Part shown: positions 9,123 through 17,523 of the stretch, piece by piece
How positions within the stretch are numbered: position 1 is the first letter of the stretch
Layout: each line of letters opens with the position of its first letter
Source of the DNA: Rhabdothermincola salaria
GTDB lineage: Bacteria; Actinomycetota; Acidimicrobiia; Acidimicrobiales; Acidimicrobilacustridaceae
Length of the DNA: 64,000 nt
NCBI RefSeq assembly: GCF_021246445.1
Contig: NZ_JAJQXW010000002.1
Coordinates: 124,001-188,000 of the forward strand
Direction of reading: 5' to 3'
Notes under the pieces: model-generated
The model's input: the letters and a program-made list of their open reading frames with translations, nothing else
Database searches by the model: none
What the model was told of the DNA's origin: nothing
Made by a program: the position numbers and the translations under genes

Positions 9123-10657
9123 TGGGCCGCAAGATCCTGCTGATCACCACCGACCAGATGCGCTACGACGCCATCGGCGCCAACGGGGGCACCATCGCCC
9201 GCACCCCCACGATCGACGGGCTGGCCGCGCAGGGCGTCGTGTACGACCGGGCCAGCCCCCAGAACGTGGTGTGCATGCCGTCGCGGGCCACCATCGTGAC
9301 CGGCCAGAACGTCGCCACCCACGGGGTCTGGATGAACGGCGTGCCCCTGGCCGCCGACCACCCCGACGTGGCCCAGGTCCTCGCGGCCAACGGCTATCGC
9401 ACGGCGCTCATCGGCAAGAGCCACTTCGAGCCGCTCCTCGATCCGTTCCTGCGCTTCGAGGAGAACCGCCTCGCCGTCGAGGGGCGCACGGGCCCGAGCC
9501 GCGGGTTCGAGCACATGGAGCTGGCCACCCACGGCGCGGTGGGCTTCACGCACTACGCCAACTGGATGCGGGCCAACCACCCCGAGGCCATGGGCGGCTT
9601 CTACCAGGTGCTCGACCGCGACTTCGAGGTCAACGGCGGCGGCGGCGGCGACTCGGGCGCGCCCCAGGTGAAGCACAACCCCATCGAGCGCGGCTGGTAC
9701 CACACCGACTGGGTCGCCGACCGCACCATCGCCTGGCTCGACGGCCTCGACGACGATGCCGACTGGTTCTGCTGGATGAGCTTCCCCGACCCCCACCACC
9801 CGTGGGACCCGCCCGCGTCCGAACGAGGGCGGATCGACTGGCGCGAGGTGCCCCTCCCGGCCGGCTACATCGCCGATCCGGCCGAACGCGAAGCGGTGCT
9901 CGATGCCCGCGGCCGCCAGTGGCGCCTCTGGTACGACGGCGACCTGGTCTCCAACTACGAGGCGCCGGCCCGTTGGGTGCCGGCCACCCTCACCGCCGAC
10001 CAGGTCCGCGAGGTCAACGCCCTCGCCCACGTCGAGAACGAGCTGATCGACGAGGCCATCGGACGGGTCCTGGACCGGGTGGGCGCACGGGGCTGGGGCG
10101 AGGACCTCGACGTCGTCTTCACCACCGACCACGGCGAGTTCCAGGGTGACTACGGGCTCTTGTTCAAGGGGCCCTACCACGTCGACTCGCTGATGCGGCT
10201 CCCTCTCGTGTGGCGGCCCGCACCCAACGCCGGGGCCACCCCGGCCCGGGTCGACCGGCCCGTTGGCCTCATCGACCTCGCCCCCACCCTGTGCACCATC
10301 GCCGGGGTGTCGGTTCCGGAGTGGATGGAGGGTCGCCCCTTGCCGGTCGACGACGCCGACGCCGACGCCCGCGGCTTCGAGCGGGTCCTGACCGAGTGGG
10401 ACAGCCGGCAACCCGACGGCACCGAGGTCCACCTGCGCACGATCACCCGCGACGGCTGGGTGTGCACCACCTACGGCGCCGGCACCGTCCACGACGGCAC
10501 CGAGGGCGAGCTCTTCGACCTCACCCACGATCCGCTCCAACGGGTCAACCGCTGGACCGACCCTGCCGTGCGCGCCCTGCGCGACGACCTGTTGGCGGAT
10601 CTGGCCGACCACCAGGTCGGACCGGGTCCGCACCGGCGGGTGGAGGCCCCGGTCTGA
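9122..10657 (+). CDS. Sulfatase (alkaline-phosphatase superfamily, type I)
   Basis: A 511-residue sulfatase hydrolysing sulfate esters. The N-terminus LLITTDQMRYDAIG holds metal-binding Asp residues. CMPSR within NVVCMPSRATIVTGQ is the C-x-S/P-x-R formylglycine site, so the Cys must be matured by a formylglycine-generating enzyme not encoded in this window. Later motifs include GKSHFEP, DPHHPWDPP and FTTDHGEFQGDYG (metal Asp-His). No signal peptide is visible, pointing to a cytoplasmic enzyme. Length and layout resemble choline-sulfatase/arylsulfatase-like proteins; the substrate cannot be read from sequence. The 49198-50432 sulfotransferase would be the opposite chemistry but is not linked. 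Confidence 0.9.
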   Translation: MGRKILLITTDQMRYDAIGANGGTIARTPTIDGLAAQGVVYDRASPQNVVCMPSRATIVTGQNVATHGVWMNGVPLAADHPDVAQVLAANGYRTALIGKSHFEPLLDPFLRFEENRLAVEGRTGPSRGFEHMELATHGAVGFTHYANWMRANHPEAMGGFYQVLDRDFEVNGGGGGDSGAPQVKHNPIERGWYHTDWVADRTIAWLDGLDDDADWFCWMSFPDPHHPWDPPASERGRIDWREVPLPAGYIADPAEREAVLDARGRQWRLWYDGDLVSNYEAPARWVPATLTADQVREVNALAHVENELIDEAIGRVLDRVGARGWGEDLDVVFTTDHGEFQGDYGLLFKGPYHVDSLMRLPLVWRPAPNAGATPARVDRPVGLIDLAPTLCTIAGVSVPEWMEGRPLPVDDADADARGFERVLTEWDSRQPDGTEVHLRTITRDGWVCTTYGAGTVHDGTEGELFDLTHDPLQRVNRWTDPAVRALRDDLLADLADHQVGPGPHRRVEAPV

Positions 10658-10682
10658 GTCGGCCGGATCGCACCGGCGGGGC

Positions 10683-11567
10683 TCAGGTCAGCTCGGCGAG
10701 CACCTCGAGCGTGGCGTCGCGGTTGGCGTAGGGCACGGCCACGAACTCCGTCGCCCCCGCCTCCCGCACCCGCTCGATGCCGGCCTTCACGGCGGCGGCG
10801 TCGCCGACGATCGCCACGTCGGCCGGTCCGGCGACACCTTCGCGGTCGAGCATGGCCCGGTAGGACGGCAGGAAGCCGTACATCTGGAACTGCTCGGCGG
10901 CTCGTTCGCGGGCGGCGCCCTCGTCGTCGGTGACGCACACCGGGAGCGCGCAGACGATGCGGGGCGCCGGTCGACCCGCGTCCGCGGCGGCGGCACCGAT
11001 GGTGGGGGCCACGTGATCGGCGATGGTGGCCGGACCGGTCATCCAGGTCACCGTGCCCTCGGCCCGCCGCCCGGCGACGCCCAGCATCTGGGAGCCGAGC
11101 GCGGCGACCAGCACGGGGACGGGTGCCGCCTCGGGGACGTCGAGGGCCAGCTTGGCGGTGAGGGTCTCCCCTTCGAAGTCGGCTGCCTCGCCCCGCACCA
11201 ACGGCAGCAGGATCGACAGGTACTCGCGCAGGTGGCGCACCGGCTTGTCCCAGGACAACCCGAGCATCCCTTCGATCACGAGCTGGTGCGACAGGCCGAT
11301 GCCGAGGGTGAAGCGCCCGCCCGAGGTCTGTTGGAGGGTGAGCGCCTGGGCGGCCAGCATCATCGGATGGCGGGGGAAGGTGGGCACGACCGCGGTGCCC
11401 AGCTCGATGTCGGGCACCTCGTGGGCGGCCACGGTGAGGGCGGTGATGGCGTCGATGCCGAAGATCTGCGGCATCCAGACCGACGCGAACCCCGCGTCGG
11501 CGACCCGGCGGACATCCCCGACGGCGGCGGTGACGGTGGAGGGTTGGGTGAACACGCCGATGCGCAC
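10683..11567 (-). CDS. LLM-class (luciferase-like) F420-dependent oxidoreductase
   Basis: A 294-residue TIM-barrel oxidoreductase of the bacterial-luciferase family. Hallmarks are MRIGVFTQPSTV, ADAGFASVWMPQIF, IELGTAVVPTFPRHPMMLA, TSGGRFTLGIGLSHQ and the C-terminal AGATEFVAVPYANRD. The single-subunit F420 branch is typical of Mycobacterium and related actinobacteria; cofactor choice (F420 rather than FMN) is inferred from that. The GTG start has GAGGAG 7 nt upstream. It converges on the sulfatase gene and is upstream-neighboured by arfB on the same strand, 76 bases away. Confidence 0.88.
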   Translation of the reverse strand: MRIGVFTQPSTVTAAVGDVRRVADAGFASVWMPQIFGIDAITALTVAAHEVPDIELGTAVVPTFPRHPMMLAAQALTLQQTSGGRFTLGIGLSHQLVIEGMLGLSWDKPVRHLREYLSILLPLVRGEAADFEGETLTAKLALDVPEAAPVPVLVAALGSQMLGVAGRRAEGTVTWMTGPATIADHVAPTIGAAAADAGRPAPRIVCALPVCVTDDEGAARERAAEQFQMYGFLPSYRAMLDREGVAGPADVAIVGDAAAVKAGIERVREAGATEFVAVPYANRDATLEVLAELT

Positions 11568-11643
11568 GGTGAGGCTCCTCTCGCGCGACGAGGGCCGGCC
11601 CCCCGCCTGCCCCGCGACGCTAACTGCTCCGCTGCCGGGTCGA

Positions 11644-12063
11644 TCAGTCGTCGGGGCGCACCGGGCGCCGATCCCGCTTGCGGGCGGCGCGCTGGCGCTT
11701 GGCCGCCAGACGCTTCTCCACCGCCCCCTTGCGGGGCCGGGTCGGGCGCCGGGGAGGCCGGACCACCAGGGCGGTGGCCAGGGTCCGGCGCAGCCGGTCG
11801 GCGGCCAGCCGGCGGTTGCGCAGCTGGGACCGCTCGTCGTCGGCCGCGGCCGTCACCACCGGTCCGAGACGGTCGAGGAGCCGGCGACGGTCGCCGTCGC
11901 GCAGCGACGGCGACGTGGCCACGTCGAAGCGCACCTCGGCCCGGGTGTGGGCCCGGTTGGCGTGCTGGCCCCCGGGACCGCCGGAGGGTCCGAAGCGCCA
12001 CTGCAGCTCGTGGGCGGGGATCCGGACCCCTGCCGACACCACCAGCTCGTCGTCGGCGCTCAT
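11644..12063 (-). CDS. arfB: Alternative ribosome-rescue factor / peptidyl-tRNA hydrolase ArfB
   Basis: A 139-residue release-factor-like protein. SGGPGGQHANRAHTR contains the GGQ motif that hydrolyses peptidyl-tRNA on ribosomes stalled without a stop codon. The C-terminal tail is strongly basic (KGAVEKRLAAKRQRAARKRDRR), as expected for the ArfB tail that enters the empty mRNA channel. No stop-codon-recognition domain is present, separating it from RF1/RF2. A minus-strand TAGGCT ends 7 nt before the ATG, so the message is probably leaderless. Confidence 0.92.
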   Translation of the reverse strand: MSADDELVVSAGVRIPAHELQWRFGPSGGPGGQHANRAHTRAEVRFDVATSPSLRDGDRRRLLDRLGPVVTAAADDERSQLRNRRLAADRLRRTLATALVVRPPRRPTRPRKGAVEKRLAAKRQRAARKRDRRPVRPDD

Positions 12064-12086
12064 GCACCGGAGCCTACGCTCGGCCC
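12064..12086. promoter_or_regulatory. 23-bp divergent promoter between arfB and the DUF6457 gene
   Basis: Only 23 bp separate two divergent start codons. A leftward -10-like box TAGGCT (complement of 12071-12076) ends 7 nt from the arfB ATG. A rightward -10-like box TACGCT (12075-12080) ends 6 nt from the DUF6457 ATG. The boxes overlap by two bases, and neither gene has room for a Shine-Dalgarno. Both messages should therefore be leaderless, and the two promoters should compete. Confidence 0.6.
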
Positions 12087-12302
12087 ATGACCGGCTCCGA
12101 GTGGATCACCGCCTTCGCCGAGCGCCTCGGCCTCCCCGCCCTCGACGACGACGCCGTGGAGGCGCTCCTCGACCTCGCCGGCGTCGCCGCCCACGCCTCC
12201 GAACGGCTGGCCGCCCCGCTCACCTGCTACCTGGTGGGTGTGGCCGGCATGGCCCCGGCCGAGGCCCTGGCGGTCGCCCGCGAGATGGCGGACGCCGACT
12301 GA
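12087..12302 (+). CDS. DUF6457 small protein
   Basis: A 71-residue acidic helical protein (EWITAFAERLGLPALDDDAVEALLDLAGVAAHASERLAAPLT in overlapping pieces, then YLVGVAGMAPAEALAVAREM). It fits the short actinobacterial DUF6457 family, often found near molybdopterin-guanine dinucleotide genes; no such gene is next to it here. Function unknown. The start is set by the -10 box 6 nt upstream. Confidence 0.75.
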   Translation: MTGSEWITAFAERLGLPALDDDAVEALLDLAGVAAHASERLAAPLTCYLVGVAGMAPAEALAVAREMADAD

Positions 12303-12318
12303 CGCCGGCAGCGCCTTC

Positions 12319-14262
12319 TCACCCCACCTCGCCGAGGGCACCGACCCCGAGATAGGTCTCGGCGAACGCCCCGACCGCCACGGGGTGGCCGAAGAGCCAG
12401 CCCTGCCCGAACTCGCACCCCGCCCGGCGCAGGGGGACCATCTGCTCCTCGTGCTCCACCCCTTCGGCCACGACCTCGCGGCCGAGGGTGCGCAACAGCT
12501 CGACGATGCGCACCACGAAGTCGTCGGCCACCGGGTCCGAGCCCATCTCCGCGATGAAGCTGCGGTCGACCTTGACGGCGTCGAAGGGCATGGTGCGCAC
12601 CATCTGCAGCGACGACCACCCGGTGCCGAAGTCGTCGAGCACCAGCGACACACCCAGGTCGCGGAGCTCGGAGAGGCGCTCCACGACGAGATCCACGTCG
12701 GCCGCCAGCACATGCTCGGTGAGCTCGACGACCAGCCGACCGGGTTGCACCTGGCACCGTCGCAGCGCGTCCTGGACCACGGCGACGAGGTCGTCGGCGA
12801 GGAGCTGGGTGGCCGAGAGGTTCACCGCCACCAGCACCGGGGCCAGGTCCGAGCGGTCGGGCCATCCGGCGGCCACCTCGATCGCCTTGGTGATGGTGTG
12901 CACGGAGATGGCGCCCATGAGCCCGGAGTCCTCGGCCACCTGGAGGAACTCCGCTGGCGACCGGAGGCGGCCGTCGTCGTGGCGCCAACGCAGCAACGCC
13001 TCGGCGGCCACGACCTGACGGTCGGACAACCGCACGATGGGCTGGCACCAGACCTCGAGGGAACCGTCGTCGAGGGCGGCCCGGAGACCGACTTCGGTGC
13101 GCTGGCGCTCGCCGACCGCACGGCGAGTGGTGTCGTCGGCCAGCACGACCCGACCGCGACCTCGGCGCTTGGCCTCGTACATGGCGTGGTCGGCGTCGGC
13201 GATCCACGCTTCGGGATCACGCCACCGGGCGCCGGTGCCGTCGTCGACGGAGATGCCGATGCTGGCGGCGATGCGGAGGTGGGACTCGGGCTCGGTGGCG
13301 TTGTTGAGGGCGAGGGCCAGGCGGCGCCCGACCGCGGCGGCTGCCTGCTCCGGATCGCCCGGATCCAGGGCGTCGCACAGCACGGCGAACTCGTCGCCGC
13401 CGAAGCGAGCGGCCACGTCGCCGACCCGCACGACGCGGCGCAGGGCGTCGGCCACCCGCTCGAGCAGGGCGTCACCGGTGGAGTGGCCGTAGGCGTCGTT
13501 GACCTGCTTGAAGCGGTCGAGGTCGAACAGCAGCACGGCCGAGGGCCGGCGCGGCCCTTCGAGGTGCCGACGCAGCGCCTCGGTGAACCCGGTCCGGTTG
13601 GCCAGCCCGGTGAGGTCGTCGACCAGGGCCCGGCGACGCAGCTCCGATGCCACTCGGTGGCTCGAGCGGGCCAACCCCAGCAGGCGCGAGGCCTCCTCGG
13701 CGGCCGAGAACGAGGAGGTGGCCAGGACCTCGGCCAGCGCGGACACGTCGGCGGGCAGCGCGGCGAGCTCGACGTCGCCCTGGTCGGCGACCAGATGGCG
13801 CACGAGGTCGACGATCTCGTCGAGCGACCGCGACGCGGCGATGGCTTCGAGGACCTGGGCGGTGCCGGCCAGCAGACGGTCGCTGCGGCGCCGATCGGTG
13901 GCGTTGCGCGTGGTCAGCACGATCCCGTTCAGGTCGGGGTCGTCGAGGCGGTTGCGGGCGGTGAACTCCACCCACGCCCAGCCGCCGTCGCGATGACCGA
14001 CCCGCACCTCACCGTGGACCTCTGCCCCCGGGGCGCTGAGCACCTCGAGCCGGGCCGCCCGGTAGAGGGCGATGTCGTCGGGGTGGAGCAGGTCCTCGAC
14101 GCTGAGCGACGCCAGGCTCTCGTAGCCGAGGGTGGGCTCGGTGTTGCCGCCCTCGTAGCGCACGCGGCCATCAGGCCCGAGCAGGGTCACCGTCTCGGCT
14201 GAGTTGCGCAGCAACTTGGCGAGGGCGTCGGCTCCGATCGTGGGATGGTGCAGGTCGGTCAC
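12319..14262 (-). CDS. PAS-GGDEF-EAL cyclic-di-GMP turnover protein
   Basis: A 647-residue signalling protein. Residues about 12-130 form a PAS domain (ETVTLLGPDGRVRYEG, then WAWVEFTARN). A GGDEF domain follows with an intact GGDEF at 288-292 and DRFKQVNDAYGH. The EAL domain has EAL at 421-423, then NLSATQL, DDFGTGWSSL and KVDRSF. Both catalytic signatures look complete, so it could both make and degrade c-di-GMP; PAS input would decide. There is no membrane segment, so it is cytosolic. The GTG start follows the upstream gene's stop by 14 nt, making it the last gene of a gluQ / DUF4031-ArsC / GGDEF-EAL operon. Confidence 0.93.
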   Translation of the reverse strand: MTDLHHPTIGADALAKLLRNSAETVTLLGPDGRVRYEGGNTEPTLGYESLASLSVEDLLHPDDIALYRAARLEVLSAPGAEVHGEVRVGHRDGGWAWVEFTARNRLDDPDLNGIVLTTRNATDRRRSDRLLAGTAQVLEAIAASRSLDEIVDLVRHLVADQGDVELAALPADVSALAEVLATSSFSAAEEASRLLGLARSSHRVASELRRRALVDDLTGLANRTGFTEALRRHLEGPRRPSAVLLFDLDRFKQVNDAYGHSTGDALLERVADALRRVVRVGDVAARFGGDEFAVLCDALDPGDPEQAAAAVGRRLALALNNATEPESHLRIAASIGISVDDGTGARWRDPEAWIADADHAMYEAKRRGRGRVVLADDTTRRAVGERQRTEVGLRAALDDGSLEVWCQPIVRLSDRQVVAAEALLRWRHDDGRLRSPAEFLQVAEDSGLMGAISVHTITKAIEVAAGWPDRSDLAPVLVAVNLSATQLLADDLVAVVQDALRRCQVQPGRLVVELTEHVLAADVDLVVERLSELRDLGVSLVLDDFGTGWSSLQMVRTMPFDAVKVDRSFIAEMGSDPVADDFVVRIVELLRTLGREVVAEGVEHEEQMVPLRRAGCEFGQGWLFGHPVAVGAFAETYLGVGALGEVG

Positions 14263-14276
14263 GGGGGGACGGAGGT

Positions 14277-14951
14277 TCAGGCGTCGCCGAGGAAGGCGGC
14301 GACGGAGGGCTCGGGGGGCCGGGCGATCACGGCTCGATCGCCCGACTCGAGCACCGGCCGCTGCATGAGCTCCGGGTGTTCGACGAGGAGGTCGACCACG
14401 GCGGTCGCCTCGCCGTAGGCGGCCTTGTCGAGGCCCAGCTCCTTGAAGCGGTCGTCCTTGCGGACCAGGTCGGCCACGTGGCCGTCGAGGTGGCCGACCA
14501 GGCGCTCGAGGTCCGCCCTCGCCGGAGGCTCCTTCAGGTAGAGCACGGTCTCGAACTCGACGCCGCGCTCCTCGAGAGCGGCAAGGGCCTGGCGCGAGTT
14601 CGAGCAGCGGGGGTTGTGGAAGAGGGTCAGGGCGGCCATGACGGTGATCGTAGAGGGGCTGGATGGGCGGTTCTTCCCGGGGTGGAGGAGCCCGCGTGGG
14701 GCACGGGGTCGGCGCAGGCCGGCGGCGCGGAGACGCCGCACCAGCTCACGGCCGTCGACCTCGACGGCCCCCAGCAGCACGGCCTCGGCCCGCATCTCCT
14801 CGGGGATGTCGTAGTGGTCGGCGTGAAAGGCCCTCGGGGGCAGACCGAGGTGGGCGGCGAAGGCGTGGAGCTCGTCGTGGTCGGAGTCGCTGACCATGTG
14901 CGACCAGCGGCGGCCGCGGAAGGTCCACACAGGAGGGTCGACGAGGATCAC
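14277..14951 (-). CDS. DUF4031-ArsC fusion protein
   Basis: One uninterrupted 224-residue frame from GTG 14951. Residues 1-75 match the DUF4031 pattern (VDPPVWTFRGRRWSHMVSD, DELHAFAAHLGLP, FHADHYDIPEE, GRELVRRLRAAGLR). After a 30-residue Pro/Arg linker, residues 105-224 form an ArsC/Spx-type thioredoxin-fold domain (FHNPRCSNSRQAL, with Cys116 as the arsenate-binding Cys position, and KDDRFKELGL). The internal ATG at 14639 could also start ArsC alone. The GTG overlaps the gluQ stop (GTGA). DUF4031 and ArsC are usually separate proteins, so either a true fusion or loss of the stop between neighbours is possible. Confidence 0.8.
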   Translation of the reverse strand: MILVDPPVWTFRGRRWSHMVSDSDHDELHAFAAHLGLPPRAFHADHYDIPEEMRAEAVLLGAVEVDGRELVRRLRAAGLRRPRAPRGLLHPGKNRPSSPSTITVMAALTLFHNPRCSNSRQALAALEERGVEFETVLYLKEPPARADLERLVGHLDGHVADLVRKDDRFKELGLDKAAYGEATAVVDLLVEHPELMQRPVLESGDRAVIARPPEPSVAAFLGDA

Positions 14952-15988
14952 GGGCGGTGCCCCTCAGGAATGGTCCCGACGGCGGTGTCCCCGGCGTCGG
15001 CGACCGGGGCGGTGCGCCCGCCGGAGGTCGGCGGAGTCCCGTTCTTCGTGGACCCGGAGATCGGGTGCACCATCTCGTCGGGGAGCGCCCACGGGTCCCG
15101 GGGCAGGCGGTCGGGGTCGAAGCGCGCCAGCAGGGTCGGTGCGTCGACGGCCTCGTGGGGCTCGGCCAGGCCCAGCGAGGCACCCATGGCGGCCAGCACC
15201 CGGCCGGGCGTGCGACCCGCCGCTCGCTGGTCGGTGAGCGTCACCGAGCCGTGGCGCTTGGCCAGGCGCTCGCCATCGGGCCCCAACACGAGCGGGACGT
15301 GCGCGTAGGTCGGCTCGGGCAGGCCGAGCCAGCGGCCCAACAGGATCTGGCGCGGGGTGCTGTCGAGGAGGTCGTCGCCGCGCACCACCTCGCCGATGCC
15401 CTGGTCGGCGTCGTCGACCACGACCGCCAGGTTGTACGCCGGCGCGCCGTCGGCCCGGCGGACCACGAAGTCGTCGACCACGCCCCGACCGGGGCCGTGG
15501 ATCCGATCGTGGAAGCTGGCTTCGGCCGCCTCGGCCCGGACCCGCAGCGACGGGCGCCGCCCTCCCGCTTCCCGCTCGGCCCGCCCGGCCCGGTCGAGCC
15601 GGGCGCAGGTGCCCGGGTAGGCATCGGCCGGCAGCGGGCCGTGAGGGGCGCTCACCGACGCCTCGAGCTCGGCGCGCACCTCCCGCCGGGTGCAGTAGCA
15701 GGGGTAGGTGCGGTCCTCGGCCACCAGCCGGGCGATGGCCGCCTCGTAGTGCTCGTGCCGTTCGCTCTGGCGCACGATCGGCCCGTCGTGGTCGAGGCCG
15801 AGCGCCGCCATGTCGGCGAGGGCGGAGGCTTCGTGTTCGGGGCGCGAGGCCACGGCGTCGAGGTCCTCGATGCGCAGCAGGAAGCGGCTCCCGTCGTGGC
15901 GGGCGAAGAGCCAGGCCAACAGCGCGGTGCGCAGGTTGCCGAGGTGGAGGGGCCCGGTGGGGCTGGGAGCGAAGCGGCCGTCGGGCAC
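14948..15988 (-). CDS. gluQ: Glutamyl-Q tRNA(Asp) synthetase
   Basis: A 346-residue truncated glutamyl-tRNA synthetase paralogue without the anticodon-binding domain, which glutamylates queuosine in tRNA-Asp. Seen: the class I signature PSPTGPLHLGNLRTALLAW, FLLRIEDLD, the CYCTRREV zinc-site Cys pair with a later GTCARL Cys, VVDDFVVRRADGAPAYNLAVVVDDA, and RLAKRHGS in the KMSKS position. The C-terminal 45 residues are low complexity. The start is GTG 15988. The stop overlaps the DUF4031-ArsC start by four bases. Confidence 0.9.
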   Translation of the reverse strand: MPDGRFAPSPTGPLHLGNLRTALLAWLFARHDGSRFLLRIEDLDAVASRPEHEASALADMAALGLDHDGPIVRQSERHEHYEAAIARLVAEDRTYPCYCTRREVRAELEASVSAPHGPLPADAYPGTCARLDRAGRAEREAGGRRPSLRVRAEAAEASFHDRIHGPGRGVVDDFVVRRADGAPAYNLAVVVDDADQGIGEVVRGDDLLDSTPRQILLGRWLGLPEPTYAHVPLVLGPDGERLAKRHGSVTLTDQRAAGRTPGRVLAAMGASLGLAEPHEAVDAPTLLARFDPDRLPRDPWALPDEMVHPISGSTKNGTPPTSGGRTAPVADAGDTAVGTIPEGHRP

Positions 15989-16165
15989 CCTTCCATCGTG
16001 CCGCGACCACCCCCTGATCGGCGACCTCGTCCGGGCAGGACTCCTGCGCCCTGAAGCCCGAGAACCGGCGCGGTCCAGGTCGACGTCCGACCATCAGGGA
16101 CAAAGATGCCCACACATCGGGGACGCTGCAGCACTGGGCGGATCGTCTGGCTGTGAGATCCTGCG

Positions 16166-16990
16166 ATGGTGAGATCGCGGCTCCTCGGGCGCACACCTGA
16201 ACGGCGCCGCCAGTCCGTCGCTCTCGTGCTGCTGGCAGGCGCAGCGGTGGGTGTTTTGGGTGGACTCATCGGTCTGGGTGGCGCCGAGTTCCGACTGCCT
16301 TTGCTGATCGGAGCGTTCGGTTTCGCTGCGCTGCACGCCGTGATCCTCAACAAGGCCATGAGCCTCGTGGTCGTGGCCGCGGCTCTCCCGGTACGACTCT
16401 TCGCCGTGCCCTTGGCCGACATGGCCGCTCACTGGGATGTCGCCGTGAACCTGCTCGCCGGGAGTCTCATCGGCGCCTGGCTGGGAGCGGGTTGGGCGAC
16501 GCGACTGCGCAGCGATGTCCTCTACCGAGTGCTCGCAGTACTGCTGGTGGGGATCGCCGTCGTGCTGTTCGCATCGCACCAAGGCGACATGGGCTCACTG
16601 GGCCTCGATGGGCTCCTGCTCGTTGTCGTGGGCGTTGCCGCCGGTGTCGGGATCGGGGTCGTCGCCTCGGTGATGGGGGTTGCGGGGGGCGAGCTGTTGA
16701 TTCCCACGATCGTTCTGCTCTACGGCCTCGACATCAAGCTCGCCGGCAGCATGTCGCTCGCCGTGTCACTGCCCACCATGGTCGTCGCCTTCAGTCGATA
16801 CAGCCAGGACACAAGCTTCGCGATCCTTGGAGAGCACCGCCGCTTCGTCGTGATGATGGCCGCTGGGTCGCTCGCTGGATCCGTGTTGGGAGGGGTGCTG
16901 GTGGGGGTCGTACCGGGGGCGCTTCTGATCCCAGCCCTCAGCATGATCCTCCTGGTGAGCGCGGTGAAGGTTTGGCGTCACCAGACGTAG
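16166..16990 (+). CDS. TauE/SafE-family (anion exporter) membrane protein
   Basis: A 274-residue, eight-helix-type integral membrane protein with the two-repeat layout of TauE/SafE sulfite or organosulfonate exporters: VGVLGGLIGLGGAEFRLPLL in the first repeat and VASVMGVAGGELLIPTIVLL in the second. Codon use is less GC3-extreme than in the genes to its left, hinting at a different history. The upstream gap (15989-16165) holds no other gene. The actual anion is unknown. Confidence 0.88.
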   Translation: MVRSRLLGRTPERRRQSVALVLLAGAAVGVLGGLIGLGGAEFRLPLLIGAFGFAALHAVILNKAMSLVVVAAALPVRLFAVPLADMAAHWDVAVNLLAGSLIGAWLGAGWATRLRSDVLYRVLAVLLVGIAVVLFASHQGDMGSLGLDGLLLVVVGVAAGVGIGVVASVMGVAGGELLIPTIVLLYGLDIKLAGSMSLAVSLPTMVVAFSRYSQDTSFAILGEHRRFVVMMAAGSLAGSVLGGVLVGVVPGALLIPALSMILLVSAVKVWRHQT

Positions 16991-17180
16991 ATGGGCAGCG
17001 GTCGATCCCCCATGCCCTCACCGTTGATGGGCCCCAAGTCGTCGCAGAGCGCAGACCGCCCCGAAACGCCGGATCAGAGCGCCGGCTCGGGGCTGGACTG
17101 GTGCTGCCGCTGCCGTTTCGCCATGCGCCGGTCGGAAACGGTGAGGGGACTTCGATGGCCGGCGGGATGACGTGTTGCAA

Positions 17181-17222
17181 GCGCTGAACCATTAGGGCCA
17201 GCAAAGCCGCGAGGTTCAGCGC
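17181..17222. terminator. 10-bp inverted repeat between convergent genes
   Basis: GCGCTGAACC (17181-17190) and GGTTCAGCGC (17213-17222) form a perfect 10-bp stem with a 22-base loop. It lies between the ends of the TauE/SafE gene (16990) and the YdeI-like gene (17245), so a bidirectional terminator is the simple reading. The 254 bases around it contain no convincing gene. Confidence 0.4.
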
Positions 17223-17244
17223 CACATTCTGGTGAAGAACTCCA

Positions 17245-17514
17245 TCACGCTCGGCCGGTGCGCTCGCGGTGCTTGCAACCCGGCCAGCAGCAAGGCCGGC
17301 GCTGGCCTTCCTCGAGCTCCTCCCCGGTCCGCCGGATCCGCCGTTCCCGAGTGACCTGCTGCTTCGCGTCCTCGACCCAGCAGATGAACTCGTTTCGGGC
17401 GAGGGGGGTGATGTCGCGCCACGCATCGAGCGCGGTGGAGCTGGCGACCAACGCGTCGCGCAGGTCGCCAGGTAGCTCGTGGACCACCCCGCCGGGCACG
17501 GATGAATCGCTCAC
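17245..17514 (-). CDS. YdeI/OmpD-associated-like protein
   Basis: An 89-residue protein carrying the C-terminal OmdA/YdeI module: LPGDLRDALVASSTALDAW, then LARNEFICWVEDAKQQVTRERRI, EELEEGQRRPCCWPGC. That N-E-(W/F)-I-C-W-V...K-x2-T-R-x-R-R pattern is characteristic. The function of the family is unclear (a link to bacteriocin/stress protection has been named). GTG 17514 begins 10 bases after the stop of the collapsed VOC gene, so it is the third gene of that small operon. Confidence 0.75.
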   Translation of the reverse strand: MSDSSVPGGVVHELPGDLRDALVASSTALDAWRDITPLARNEFICWVEDAKQQVTRERRIRRTGEELEEGQRRPCCWPGCKHRERTGRA

Positions 17515-17523
17515 GAGCGCACG

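Noticed and set aside
16092-16132. Two near-identical GGGACAAAG/CGGGGAC-type short repeats (CATCAGGGAC and CATCGGGGAC) before the TauE/SafE gene, as possible IS ends or an operator
   Set aside because: Only 10 bases each with one mismatch and no transposase or regulator nearby; too weak to call.
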